Assembly: GCF_900105025.1 (NCBI RefSeq) | Contig: NZ_LT629759.1 | Span: 372,001 to 436,000 of the forward strand | Direction: 5' to 3' | DNA length: 64,000 bases | From: Parafannyhessea umbonata | Lineage (GTDB): Bacteria; Actinomycetota; Coriobacteriia; Coriobacteriales; Atopobiaceae | Part shown: in pieces, positions 44,429 to 54,400 of the stretch | Position numbering within the stretch: position 1 is the first letter of the stretch | How the letters are laid out: each line of letters starts with the position of its first letter | Position numbers and translations under genes: made by a program | Notes under the pieces: model-generated | What the model was told of the DNA's origin: nothing | Database searches by the model: none | Seen by the model: the letters and a program-made list of their open reading frames with translations, nothing else

Positions 44429-45442
44429 CTATTGTGCGGCTTGACGTGTCCCATACGGATATCTGTGCTCCTGCAAATAGGCCAGGCGCTTCTTTACCTC
44501 GGCGGCCTTGGGAAGCATGGATTCGTCCTTTATCTCGTTGCGGTCATGCTCGGTAAAGTCCGACTGCTCGCGAATGTTGGGTTTGTCGGCCATACCTCGG
44601 TTGCGCTTTAGTGAGAACTCCTCCAGCGACTTGCAGAAGTAGTGGTAAACGAGCGGGGGTACATCGGATTGCGTGGAAGGCGAGAAGGGCCCGCTCATGG
44701 GTTCGTCGGATACGTTAATTGCGTGATAGCCTAATAGAGGCACGGCGAAGTGCGGATTGCAGTACCCAAGTACCCTTCGTGGGTTAACGATTGTCTTCGT
44801 ATGCAGGTTTTTCTTGAACGACGCTTCGGATCGTTGGGTGTAGCTTTCGAGCACCAGGCCGTCGGGCTTGGTCTTCCTTCCGGAGGAACCGAAGATGAGC
44901 CAGTTTATGCCAACTCCCGAAACGCCATTCACGATGTGCTGGTTAAGCCAAGCGAGCGTGTCTTGATTGCCGAAGCTTATGAACTCGTCCAGATCGATGG
45001 TGGCAATGTACTTGCAGTCGCGCATATGCTTGTTGAGGGCATCGTTGTAGGCATCCATTTGACGTGCCTGACCGGCCCAGGGGATAAGCTCTACGATGCC
45101 CGCATGTACATAGGGTGCCACAAGCTCTTCGACATTATCGGTGCTCTCGTTGTTGTAAAGAAAGAACTTCTGGAACCCAATGCTGCGATGATATTCAATC
45201 CATTCGAGGATGTAGGGGCCCTCGTTCTTCAGAATGGCGACAATTGCGAGGTTAACCGAACCGTTCCACGTGGCATGACAGCAATTAAGGTAGAGGGAGT
45301 GGAACAGCCCCGGCAATACCATGAGCGTATCCAAGCCCTTCCTTCCCGGGCCGCTGTTCGACTTCGCGTGCTGGTTAATAACGCAGGGCATGCGGTAGGC
45401 TCCAGCTATCAAAGCCTGCGCGATTCGAGACACGTTAGACAT
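44429..45442 (-). CDS. Family 92-like glycosyltransferase (DUF23 type)
   Basis: A 337-residue glycosyltransferase. The pattern VAILKNEGPYILEWIEYHRSIGF, NNESTDN, ATIDLDEFI and the later YHYFCKSLEEF matches GT92/DUF23-type enzymes, where the Asp-x-Asp motif binds the metal. About 70 residues precede the catalytic domain. It is the only minus-strand gene of the island. AGGAAG lies upstream on this strand. Sugar and acceptor are unknown. Confidence 0.82.
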   Translation of the reverse strand: MSNVSRIAQALIAGAYRMPCVINQHAKSNSGPGRKGLDTLMVLPGLFHSLYLNCCHATWNGSVNLAIVAILKNEGPYILEWIEYHRSIGFQKFFLYNNESTDNVEELVAPYVHAGIVELIPWAGQARQMDAYNDALNKHMRDCKYIATIDLDEFISFGNQDTLAWLNQHIVNGVSGVGINWLIFGSSGRKTKPDGLVLESYTQRSEASFKKNLHTKTIVNPRRVLGYCNPHFAVPLLGYHAINVSDEPMSGPFSPSTQSDVPPLVYHYFCKSLEEFSLKRNRGMADKPNIREQSDFTEHDRNEIKDESMLPKAAEVKKRLAYLQEHRYPYGTRQAAQ

Positions 45443-45844
45443 TGTCGCCCACTTCCTAGTTCGGACTCTGCAGTGTATATGGTACGACAGTGCTTGAAGG
45501 CTAAGGGCACGTCATAAAATGAAACAACGTCATGGCACTATGCCAACCCTGAACTACAATAGCAGATGTCCGCGTCGGACAATTCTTACTACGATTTTTT
45601 CTTGATCTGTGTCGTCCTATTTCTAGAATATTAGATCCTATATTTAGAGTGGATTAGTCGCCCATACAATAACTGAGTTTTGACAAGTACGGCTGCGAAA
45701 ACGATAATGATGTAAAAAATGTCAATTTGATAATAATAGTAACTACGCTCAGTACATTCTGCTCTTTTAATGACATATCGGACTTTGCAGGGTGGCGGCG
45801 TATCATGCGGTACGATGTGCATCCTCCCTTTTCAGGAGACGGAA
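45443..45844. other. A/T-rich spacer inside the glycan island
   Basis: These 402 bases are the most A/T-rich stretch of the window, especially 45570-45780. I see no supported gene. It lies between divergent genes, so it should contain promoters in both directions, but no -35/-10 pair stands out. The composition suggests a recombination scar or recently acquired DNA. Confidence 0.5.
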
Positions 45845-46741
45845 TTGAGAGATCAAAGCATTGCCGTAGTCATGTCCTCTTACAACGGAGCAGACTACAT
45901 TGTTGAACAGCTCGACAGCATACTTGCGCAAAACATTTCGAACCTTTCTGTAATTGTGAGAGATGATGGCTCGAATGACGGGACGGTTCAGATTCTGCAG
46001 CAGTATGCTCAACGGGGCGATATTCGACTGATCTGCGGCGAAAACGAAGGTTATGTGAGGTCCTTCTTTGACGTACTAGCTGTTGCTGGTGATTTTGACT
46101 ACTACTGTTTTGCTGATCAGGATGATATTTGGCTATCAGATAAGGTGTCATCAGCCATTAGTCTCATACAAGAGTCCTCTACAAGAGGGCCGGTATTGTA
46201 TTGTTCGGAACTGTTGTATTGTGACGAGCACTGCAAGAATCCTCAGCGTTCGAAGCTAAATTTCATTGGCCTGAATGGGCAGAAAATGGTATATGAAGAT
46301 ATCTGCTCCGGCAACACCATGGTATTCAACCGCGAGATGAAGGAGTTGGCGACCATTGGGGGAGCGAAGGATATTTTCGCGCACGACTGGTGGTTTGGAC
46401 TGGTCGGCTGTTCTTTAGGTACATTAGTCTGGGACGAGAACCCGCACATTCTATATCGGCGTACTGGAAATAATGCAAGCCCATCAGGTATGAGTTCTCT
46501 GCGGTTAGCTAAGTATCGTGTCGAAAAGATTTTCGGAAATGGAAAGCTCCCCAGGATCCGTAAGCAGATTCGACGGTTTTACTCTCAGTATTGTGACCAG
46601 TTGGATCCTCAGCTGCGCGAAATTGTGAGAGTTGCGGCGGAGGGGAATCGGTTCCAAAAGGCGTTCGCGCCAGGGAGATATAGGCAGAAGCGCGGAGACG
46701 AATTGCTTCTGAGACTTACGCTTCTTGCTGGTCTGCTGTAA
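45845..46741 (+). CDS. Family 2 glycosyltransferase
   Basis: A 298-residue GT2 enzyme related to the 43375 product: SIAVVMSSYNGADYIVEQLD, VRDDGSNDGT, FADQDDIW and FAHDWWFGLVG. TTG 45845 is 6 bases after AGGAG and fits the N terminus of homologous proteins; ATG 45815 and 45770 have no good site. Codon use is far less G/C-ending than in flanking genes. It ends the island; the U32 gene follows after 65 bases. Confidence 0.83.
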   Translation: MRDQSIAVVMSSYNGADYIVEQLDSILAQNISNLSVIVRDDGSNDGTVQILQQYAQRGDIRLICGENEGYVRSFFDVLAVAGDFDYYCFADQDDIWLSDKVSSAISLIQESSTRGPVLYCSELLYCDEHCKNPQRSKLNFIGLNGQKMVYEDICSGNTMVFNREMKELATIGGAKDIFAHDWWFGLVGCSLGTLVWDENPHILYRRTGNNASPSGMSSLRLAKYRVEKIFGNGKLPRIRKQIRRFYSQYCDQLDPQLREIVRVAAEGNRFQKAFAPGRYRQKRGDELLLRLTLLAGLL

Positions 46742-46806
46742 CTTAATCATCTTTAAAGCGTGGGTGTCGTGTCTTTACCACAAGTGACGTAGTGATTGCT
46801 ACTATT

Positions 46807-49386
46807 ATGAAGCCAGTTAGATGGAGAAAAATACCGGTACCCGAGCTTCTGGCCCCCGCCGGGGGGCCAGAGCCGTTTAGGGCCGCGCTTACCGCGGGCG
46901 CGGACGCGATCTTCTGCGGCCTGGGAAGCGACTTCAACGCGCGCCGCGGCGCGGGAAACTTCACGTACGAGACGTTTGCGCAGGCGTGCCGCGAGGCGCA
47001 CCTCTTGGGCGTGCGCGTCTACGTGACGCAGAACGTGGTGATAAAGGGCGACGAGATGCCACGGGCCCTCGCCCTTCTCCGCAAGGCATGGCTCTTGGGC
47101 GCGGACGCGTTCATCATCCAGGACTGGGGTCTGCTTGCGGAGGCGAGGCGCCTGTGGCCCCAGATCGAGTGCCACATATCGACGCAGGCGAACGTGCACG
47201 ACGCGCGCGCGACGCGCTGGTGTGGCGAGCTGGGCGCGGAGCGCGTGACGCTTTCGCGCGAGCTTTCCGTGGCGGAGATCGGGCGAATCGCGCGCGAGGG
47301 CGTGGAGCTTGAGAGCTTTGGCCACGGCGCGCTGTGCTTCTGCTACTCCGGCGTGTGCATGATGAGCTCGCTTCGCGGCGGGCGCAGCGCGAACCGCGGG
47401 CTGTGCGCGCAGCCGTGCCGCCTGCCGTACGACCTGGTGGACGGCGACGGCAACGTGATCTCCGCCCCCGGGGCGGGCCGCCCGCTGTGCCCGAAGGACT
47501 TCCGCACGCTGGACGACCTGCCGCGCCTGACCGCGGCCGGGCTGGGGTCCCTCAAGGTAGAGGGCCGCATGAAGGCGCCGGACTACGTGTACTCCGTCAT
47601 CAGCGCGTATCGCGCGCAGCTGGACGACCTTGCGGCCGGCCGCGAGGTGTCCGAGGCGGACGAGGCCGCGCGCAGCCGCACGCTGGCGCGGGCGTTCAAC
47701 CGCGACTTCACGAACAGCTACCTGGACGGCCGCTCGGACAACGACATGATGAGCTACGACCGCTCGAACAACCGCGGCGAGCTGGTGGGCACCGTGGTTG
47801 CGACGCGCGACCTTGGCAGCGCGAAGGTGCGCCGCGGCGGCGGAAGCGGTGGGCGTGACCGCTTCCGCACCGTGACGATGGCGGAGGTGGACGTGCGCCT
47901 GGACGCGCCCGTGGGCGCCGGCGACCTTCTGGAGGTGCGCCCGCAGGACGACCCGTCGCAGTTTTTGACGACCCGCGCGGAGGCTGACGCCGCCGCCGGC
48001 GACGTGATCTGCTGCAAGACGGCGCGCCCCATGCCAGTGGGCTGCCCCGTGCGCGTGATCCGCTCCGAGCGCGCAATGGACGAGGCCGCGCGCGCCGCCT
48101 CGGGCGAGAAGCGCCGCCGCCTTCCCGTGCGCGTGGCCGTGACCGCGCGGGTGGGCCGGCCGTTCGCGGTGACGCTGACGTGCGCCGCGCCGCTGCCGGC
48201 CGGCGTCGCGAGCGCGACGGCGGAGGGCTTCGTGGTGGAGCCGGCGCGAACGCGGGCCGTGACGCGCGAGGACCTTGTGGAGCACGTGGGCCGCATGGGC
48301 ACGAGCCCGTTTGAGCCCGTTGCGTTTGACGTTGACCTGGACGAGGGCGCGGGCATGGGCTTCTCGGCCGTGCACAAGGTGCGCGCCCAGGCATGCGACT
48401 TGCTTGAGCAGGCTATACTTGCGCCCACGAGCGACGCGGCGCGCAAGGAGGGCCTTGCGGACGTGCCGGACGCAAACGCGCTTGCGGCGGAGCTTCGCCG
48501 CGCGAGGGGGCGCGTGCGCAAGGCGCTTGCCGAGGAGGCCCCGGGCATCGCGGCCGGTGCTCCTGCCGCGCGGCCTGCCGGCGAGGTGTGCGCCCTGGTG
48601 CCGACGCCGGAGGTTGCGCGCGCAGCCGTTGCGGCCGGCGCGACGCGCCTGTACGCGACGCCGGACGCGCTTGCGCAGGCGCGCGGGCGCGAGGCCGCAT
48701 GGCCCATGGAGCCGGTGCCCTGGCTGGACGAGGTGTGCCGCGAGGTGGACCACGACCGGCTTGACCCGCTGGTGCGGGCGGGGTGCCCGTGCGGCGTGGG
48801 CAACGTGTCCGAGCTGGTGCTTTCGCGCGAGCGCGGTGCGCTTGCCGAGGTGAGGCCGTGCATACCCGTGCACAACCCCAGCTGCCTGCTTGCGCTTGAG
48901 GAGGCGGGCGCCCGCGGCGTGTGGCTTTCGCCCGAGCTGACGCTTGGGGAGGCGTGCGAGCTTGCCGGCGCGTCCGACGTGCCGGTGGGCCTGGTGGTGA
49001 GCGGCCGCACGCGCGCGATGACGAGCGAGCACTGCGTGCTGCAGGTGGCGAACCGCTGCATCCACGACTGCGCGAACTGCCGCCTGCGGCAGGAGCGCTG
49101 CGCGCTGAGGACGCGCGACGGCTCGCTCATGCCGGTGCGCACCGACCTCGAGGGCCGCAGCCACATATACGCCGCGCACCCGCTGGACGCGACGCCCCAG
49201 ATGGGCGAGCTCTTCTCGGCGGGCGTCACGCGCTTCATGGCGGACTGCACGCTTCTGGGCGAGGCGGAGGCCGGCGCGCAGGTCGCGCGCGTGGCCGCGG
49301 CCCTTGCGGCCGTGCGGGCGGGCAGGAAGCCGGCCCCGCGTGCGAAGGGCGCGACATCCGGGCACCTGTTTGCCGGCATCGAGTAG
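46807..49386 (+). CDS. U32 family peptidase-like protein, long form
   Basis: A member of peptidase family U32, whose characterised bacterial relatives (RlhA, TrhP) act in RNA hydroxylation. The 859-residue length matches the long Gram-positive form. The N-terminal TIM-barrel-like part begins PELLAPAGGPEPFRAALTAG, and the family signature with four Cys spans ESFGHGALCFCYSGVC and RGLCAQPCRLPYDL near residues 168-212. A second half (about 300-859) has a DUF3656-like region and a Cys cluster CIHDCANCRLRQERC near 745. These Cys may bind a metal or Fe-S cluster. GTG 46792 is an alternative start. Confidence 0.85.
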   Translation: MKPVRWRKIPVPELLAPAGGPEPFRAALTAGADAIFCGLGSDFNARRGAGNFTYETFAQACREAHLLGVRVYVTQNVVIKGDEMPRALALLRKAWLLGADAFIIQDWGLLAEARRLWPQIECHISTQANVHDARATRWCGELGAERVTLSRELSVAEIGRIAREGVELESFGHGALCFCYSGVCMMSSLRGGRSANRGLCAQPCRLPYDLVDGDGNVISAPGAGRPLCPKDFRTLDDLPRLTAAGLGSLKVEGRMKAPDYVYSVISAYRAQLDDLAAGREVSEADEAARSRTLARAFNRDFTNSYLDGRSDNDMMSYDRSNNRGELVGTVVATRDLGSAKVRRGGGSGGRDRFRTVTMAEVDVRLDAPVGAGDLLEVRPQDDPSQFLTTRAEADAAAGDVICCKTARPMPVGCPVRVIRSERAMDEAARAASGEKRRRLPVRVAVTARVGRPFAVTLTCAAPLPAGVASATAEGFVVEPARTRAVTREDLVEHVGRMGTSPFEPVAFDVDLDEGAGMGFSAVHKVRAQACDLLEQAILAPTSDAARKEGLADVPDANALAAELRRARGRVRKALAEEAPGIAAGAPAARPAGEVCALVPTPEVARAAVAAGATRLYATPDALAQARGREAAWPMEPVPWLDEVCREVDHDRLDPLVRAGCPCGVGNVSELVLSRERGALAEVRPCIPVHNPSCLLALEEAGARGVWLSPELTLGEACELAGASDVPVGLVVSGRTRAMTSEHCVLQVANRCIHDCANCRLRQERCALRTRDGSLMPVRTDLEGRSHIYAAHPLDATPQMGELFSAGVTRFMADCTLLGEAEAGAQVARVAAALAAVRAGRKPAPRAKGATSGHLFAGIE

Positions 49387-49388
49387 CC

Positions 49389-49450
49389 CTCGGCCACCGG
49401 CCGGCGCGCACGGCCGGCCCTCTGCCGGCGCTCGGCCGCCGGCCGGCGCG
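49389..49450. repeat. 20-base GC-rich direct repeat after the U32 gene
   Basis: CTCGGCCACCGGCCGGCGCG (49389-49408) recurs at 49431-49450 with one change. Each copy can fold on itself or with the sequence between, which also contains GGCCGGCC. It may slow or stop transcription; no T-run is present. Confidence 0.5.
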
Positions 49451-49572
49451 TGGGTAAGTTTGTGCAATGTTGGTTGCGCCGGGCGCATTAGGGGTAGACT
49501 CGGAGCAATTGTAAGTTGTGCGGTAGGAATTGCGACACGGTCGCGCCTCCGCCCAGGGGAAGGACGCCACTC

Positions 49573-49872
49573 ATGGCAGAGAACACCGATCAGACCAAGG
49601 ACCAGGCCGCAACCGCGGAGGGCGAGGCGAAGCAGGGCGTGAACCGTGAGCTTCTGGAGGCGACCATCGACGTCATCCGCCAGAGCCTGCAGGCCGACGG
49701 CGGCGACGTGGTGCTGGTGAACTGCACGGACGACGGCGTCGTCACGCTCGAGATGCAGGGCGCGTGCGCCGGCTGCCCGCTGTCCAGCTACGACATGAGC
49801 GAGGGCATCGAGCGCATCCTGAAGGAGCACGTCCCCGGCGTCACCAAGGTCGAGCCCGCGATGGCGTGGTAG
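49573..49872 (+). CDS. NifU-like Fe-S scaffold protein (Nfu domain)
   Basis: A 99-residue protein consisting of a ~20-residue polar tail and one NifU C-terminal domain. The core is IRQSLQADGGDVVLVN and the cluster-binding CAGCPLSS motif with the CxxC. Nfu proteins carry and deliver 4Fe-4S clusters. GGGGAAGGA lies 8 bases before the ATG. It stands alone between U32 and lgt, with 78 bases to the latter. Confidence 0.93.
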   Translation: MAENTDQTKDQAATAEGEAKQGVNRELLEATIDVIRQSLQADGGDVVLVNCTDDGVVTLEMQGACAGCPLSSYDMSEGIERILKEHVPGVTKVEPAMAW

Positions 49873-49950
49873 GCACTTCTCGCTCAGGCCGCGCGACGCC
49901 CGCCGGGGCGCGTGCGACACACGTGACGCGCGCAAGGAGAAGGACGTTCG

Positions 49951-50799
49951 ATGTGGCTTAACGAGCTCTACCATCACCTCAACCCCATAATCGTGCAGAT
50001 GGGTCCGCTTGCCATTCGCTGGTACGGGCTTGCGTACGTCGTGGGCATCGCGTTGGCCGGTGTGGTGATCTATCGCGTCGCGCGGCGGTGGGGGCTGGGG
50101 ATTTCCCCGGACGACGTCACGAGCGTGATCATCGCGATCGCGTTTGGCCTGATCATCGGCGCGCGCCTGTTTTACGTGATTTTCTATGGCGACGGCTACT
50201 ACCTGCAGCATCCGCTGAAGATATTTGCCACCTACGAGGGAGGCATGAGCTTTCACGGCGGGTTGGTGGGCGCCATCGTCGGCGGCTCTCTTGCGTGCCG
50301 CAAGCTGAGGATCTCCATCCCCACCATGTGCGACCTCGCCGTCATCGGCGCGCCGGTCGGCCTGTTCTTTGGGCGCTGCGCAAACTTCATCAACGGCGAG
50401 CTGTGGGGCAAGCCCACGAACCTGCCGTGGGGCGTCATGTTCGACGACGCGGGCGGCGGCATGGTGTACCGCCACCCGTCGCAGCTGTACGAGGCCCTGC
50501 TCGAGGGCGTCGTGCTGTTTGTCATCTTGTTCGCGCTGTCGCGCAAGGCGAATCCGCCGCGCCCGCAGGGCACGTTCTTGGGAACCTTCTTTCTGGGCTA
50601 TGGCACGTTCCGCTTTCTGATCGAGTTCGTGCGCCTACCGGACAAGCAGCTGGGCTACCTGCTGGGCACCAACTGGCTCACGATGGGTCAGTGCCTGTCG
50701 ATTCCGCTGGTGGTGGCGGGCGTCGCGATACTGGTGATTTCGCATCGAGCGCAGCGGCCGCAGGCCGGCCGGCTGACGGAGGCCGGCGCGACCGCGTAG
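49951..50799 (+). CDS. lgt: Prolipoprotein diacylglyceryl transferase
   Basis: Lgt transfers diacylglycerol to the lipobox Cys of prolipoproteins. The 282-residue polytopic protein shows the invariant SFHGGLVGA near residue 100 and the signature GRCANFINGELWG near 141-153, plus RHPSQLYEA near 174. AAGGAGAAGG precedes the ATG. It is needed for the lipoproteins predicted elsewhere in the window. Confidence 0.96.
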   Translation: MWLNELYHHLNPIIVQMGPLAIRWYGLAYVVGIALAGVVIYRVARRWGLGISPDDVTSVIIAIAFGLIIGARLFYVIFYGDGYYLQHPLKIFATYEGGMSFHGGLVGAIVGGSLACRKLRISIPTMCDLAVIGAPVGLFFGRCANFINGELWGKPTNLPWGVMFDDAGGGMVYRHPSQLYEALLEGVVLFVILFALSRKANPPRPQGTFLGTFFLGYGTFRFLIEFVRLPDKQLGYLLGTNWLTMGQCLSIPLVVAGVAILVISHRAQRPQAGRLTEAGATA

Positions 50800-51188
50800 C
50801 GCGGCCGGGGGAGCCGGCGTGGGACGTTGCCGGCTGCGACGCTGCCGGCTGCGACGCGGGCGACTACGATGCGGGCGACAGCTGGGCGTCGGCGCGGAAT
50901 CGCGTCGACCTGGCATGCAACGACATGAGGGCGGACCTGCGCAAACGCGTAGGCCCGTCCTTGGCGTATGATTGCTGGCTTTGCGCCCATGGCGCTCTTG
51001 GCGAGTAGGGCGTTGGGGCGCTGGCCGCCGTGAGGCTCACCTGCCCTCTTTGCCTGCGCAACACGCTCGGGTTCCTCTCGAGGCTCCGTCCTGCCTGCCT
51101 CTGAGGCCGGCCAACGAGTGGCGGCCCTCAGATTCTTGCAAAGATGTGTCCATACGCGCCCTCGAGCTCGCCGTGCGCCCCCAGCTGC
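50800..51188. other. Noncoding stretch between lgt and the B12 riboswitch
   Basis: No supported gene. The lgt-proximal part holds four 15-base units at 50823-50882. The remainder is ordinary in composition. A frame running from inside lgt to 51008 is judged to be a shadow. Confidence 0.5.
50823..50882. repeat. Four 15-base tandem units
   Basis: Units start GACGTTGCCGGCTGC and GACGCTGCCGGCTGC (one change), followed by two more diverged units GACGCGGGCGACTAC and GATGCGGGCGACAGC. The 15-base period keeps a reading frame, but no gene around it is convincing. Confidence 0.5.
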
Positions 51189-51194
51189 TAGAAT
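51189..51194 (+). promoter_or_regulatory. -10 box before the riboswitch
   Basis: TAGAAT lies within GCTGCTAGAATC (51184-51195), a 12-base string repeated exactly before the SGNH gene. No good -35 is visible. It would start a leader of about 240 bases. Confidence 0.45.
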
Positions 51195-51195
51195 C

Positions 51196-51435
51196 GACCT
51201 CACTTAACAGAACCTGAGGGCATGGTCCAAAGCTCATAGGCCTAGGCAAAAGGATTCCGGTTCAACCCCGGATCAGCGCGAACTATGCTCACACAGTGGC
51301 GGCCCGTCGGCGCGATCCAGTCGCGCGCGTCCGTTGCGTCCATTGGCGCACGGGCGAGAAGGACGTGGCCTGCCAGATGGGATGCCTTCCTGGCTTCCAA
51401 TCCTGCGTGCCCTCACAGTTTCCCATGGGAAGGAG
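51196..51435 (+). promoter_or_regulatory. Probable cobalamin riboswitch leader
   Basis: The stretch 51249-51287 follows the conserved B12 riboswitch core: AAAGGATTCCGG, a TTCAA loop, CCCGG, then CAGCGCGAACTATG, comparable to the consensus AGGGAA-CCGGTG-AAA-CCGG-CNGNCCCGCAACTGT. A B12-box-like end follows at 51353-51373 (GAGAAGGACGTGG then CCTGCC), with a few extra bases. A stem GCCAG/CTGGC (51372-51394) has CCTTCC on its 3' side, which can pair with GGAAGG at the ribosome binding site (51428-51433). This gives a route to translational control. The downstream DUF4430 and ECF genes fit corrinoid uptake. Assigned by eye; a covariance search would decide. Confidence 0.65.
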
Positions 51436-51443
51436 AGGGCAGG

Positions 51444-54400
51444 ATGCGTTTTCCCAGCAAAAAGGGCATTGCCGCGCGTGCGGCAACTGCGGCGCTCGGC
51501 TTCGTGCTCGTCCTGAGCCAGGTGCCCACGGCGGCGCTCGCGGAGGCGGCGGGCACCGCGGACGCGCAGGCAGCGGCCGGGCAGCCAGCCGAGGCCACGA
51601 CGGGTGCAACCGACGCGCCGGTCGAATCGACCAAGGCTTCCACCTCGGAGGAGGCACCGGCACCGCCCGCGAGCGCGCAGTCGCACGCGACGGCGACTGG
51701 TTCGTCTGCGTCCTCTGCGGCGACGCCGTCCGCGTCCAAGCCGACTTCCACGACCCCGTCCGCGCCTGCCCCCGCGACCGGCGCCGCGCCCACGTCAGGT
51801 GCTCCCGCGGCCGCGCCGACCGCGATGGTCGCCGCGGTGGTGCCGGACGTCGCGCGCATCACGAGCGCCAGCGGGTCGCAGGTCCGCTACGACACCGTCG
51901 TCGCCCCGGGGGCCACGCTCACGGCAAACGCCTATACCCCGGAGGAGGACGACTGGGGCGACGAGGACGAGACCCCCGTCGCCGCCTCCGCATACGCGGA
52001 CTACTCGTATCAGTGGTACCGCGGCACCACCGTGTCGTACGGCACCAAGTTTGATTCCTATGCGCCCATCGCAGGTGCCACGTCGCGCAGCTACGTCGTG
52101 ACGGATGCGGACGCAGACGCGTTCCTGGCGTGCAAGCTGACCTTCACGCGCACGGACGGCACGCGCGGCGAGCTCTGGAGCGACAGCTCCACCGGCAAGG
52201 TGGCGGACGGCCGCGCCACGCTCGACGGCGCCAAGGTCACCGGCACCGCAAAGGAGGGACAGACGCTCTCCGCCTCCGCGTACGTCGCGAGCGACTGGGG
52301 TGGCACGCAGCCGGCGGACTCGTCCGCGCCCATCGCGTGGCAGTGGCAGCAGGCAGATGCAAGCGACGGGGCGTTCGCGGACATCGCAGGCGCAACGGAA
52401 GCAGCGCTCACCCTCACGGACGCGCTCGTCGGCAGGTTCCTGCGCGTGAGCGCCACGTCGCGCAACAGCGTCACGTCCTCCGCCGTCGGCCCCGTCGTCG
52501 CGCGCGGCACGCAGCAGGACGAGGAGCTGCTGGCCCAGGCCGTGCAGGCGCTTGCGTCCGATGGCTTCAGCGGGTATGCCCCGTCGCCCGTCTACGGCAC
52601 GGACGCCAACGTGAACGACATGGTTCTCGCCCGCCTCGCCACGCTGGGCGAGAAGTACGCGGACGTACGGGTCGCCACCCAGTCCGTCGAGACCACGGCC
52701 ACGCCCGACCCCAGCCAGCGTGGCGGCATCTCCTGCGACGCGGCAGACAACGGGAAGGTCACGTTCTTCTCGCTCAGTCCCGCGAAGAAGACGGTGTCGA
52801 CGGCGACATCGGTGCTGCGCCAGGTGAGGCCCACGTTCAGGCTCACGTACGGCACGGCGACCGCATGGTACACGCCTGCGAAGTTCGTGCAGCTCGATTG
52901 GGATGCGGAGGCCATGTCCGCAGAGCTCGACGCCGCGGCGGACTCCCTTGCGCCCGCGTACGCGGACGGCGATGCCGCAGACTCCGTCACGCAGGAGTTC
53001 GCTCTGCCAAACAAGCTGGGCACCGGCCTGAGCGTAAGCTGGAAGACGTCGGACGAATCCGCGCTCGCGCTTTCCGGCTACTCCTGGGACGAGCAGACAA
53101 CTGCGACCCCCAACGTCACGTCAGCGGACCAGCGCGTCACGCTCACGGCGACGGTGAGCTTCTCTGGCTCGGACGCGTCGCGCGCAAGCGTCACGCGCAG
53201 CTTCGAGGTCACCGTCAAGGGCGACCCCGGCCTCGTGCAGCGCCAGCTCGCGGAGGCGCAGCAGAAGCTGGACGACAACTTCACCTACAAGAACCTGGGC
53301 TACGTATCCTCGGCGGACGGCGACCTCGACCCCGCCGCCGTCACGGGCGACATCCAGCTGCCCACCACCAGGACGCTGGGCACCAGGCGGCTCGACTTCG
53401 ACGTCACGGTCAGCTACTCGTCTTCCAACCAGACGCTGCAGATAAACGGATACCGCGCGAACGTGCTGCGTCCCGTCGAGGGCGCAAGCGACGCCACCGT
53501 GGAAGTCACGTGCAAGATCGCGCTCAAGGACGACCCGACCAAGTACGTGACGAAGTCCCTCTCGCTCGCCGTGAAGCCGCTGGCATCCGGCGACGTCGAC
53601 GCGGAGCTCGCGCTTTTGCACCGCGTGCGCGACCAGTTTGGCGCGCGCCTGCTCGACGGGCAGGACGCGGGTGCCGTCACGCGGAACCTCAGGCCGTTCA
53701 TGGAGGCCTACCAGGACGCCTCGGGCACGCTGGGCTGGGCGGAAAGCGTCACGGACGCGGATGCCGCGCACGGCATCGTCGCGGCGGAGCTTCCGGGGTA
53801 CGACTCCATGGGCCCCAGCGACCAGGGTCGCACGTTCGCCTCGAGCGAGCCTACCGTCGTCAGAAACCAGACGCTGCGTGTGACGCGCCCGCAGTACAAC
53901 ACGCGCGTGCAGATAACCGCAAACCTCGCGAGCGAGAAGTACGGGGCGTACTACGCGCGCTACAAGGACGACGCGGGAGTCTCTGCGGAGCTGAAGGCGA
54001 AGCTTTCGGAGCTCGCCGGCACGCAGGCAATCGCAAGCATCACCGTGAGCGGCACCACAGGGAAGGACGTGCCGTACGTGCAGGCAACCGCAACCGTGAT
54101 CGGCGTGGACGCGTTTGGTAAGACGGAGACGTGGGCCACGTCCACGCAGAGGCTGGACTCTGGCTCCACCGCGTGGGACCTCACGCGCAAGACGCTTGCC
54201 GCGCGCGGCATCACCTACGTTGCGCAGGATACCGACTATGGCACGTACCTGCAGACCGTCACGTCGCCCACCACGGGCGCGGCGCTTGGCTACGATGCCG
54301 GCACCGGGCGCTACTGGCAGCTGTTCGTGAACGGCAAGCCGTCTGACGCCATGGCAGACGCCGTAAAGGTTTCCGACGGCGACAGCGTGGTGTGGTACTA

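Noticed and set aside
39275-46806. Mobile element around the glycan island
   Set aside because: I found no transposase, integrase, terminal inverted repeats or tRNA attachment site at the edges; only the base composition supports transfer.
46753-50475. A 1,240-codon minus-strand frame opposite U32, nfu and lgt
   Set aside because: It is Arg/Ala/His-rich without recognisable domains and lies opposite strong genes; long antisense frames are expected in GC-rich DNA.
50088-51008. A 306-codon frame overlapping lgt and running past its stop
   Set aside because: It is a shifted shadow of lgt; the tail after 50799 has no family features.
51285-51443. Longer N terminus for the giant DUF4430 protein
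   Set aside because: The extra 53 codons cover the riboswitch core and hide the signal peptide; ATG 51444 has a strong binding site.
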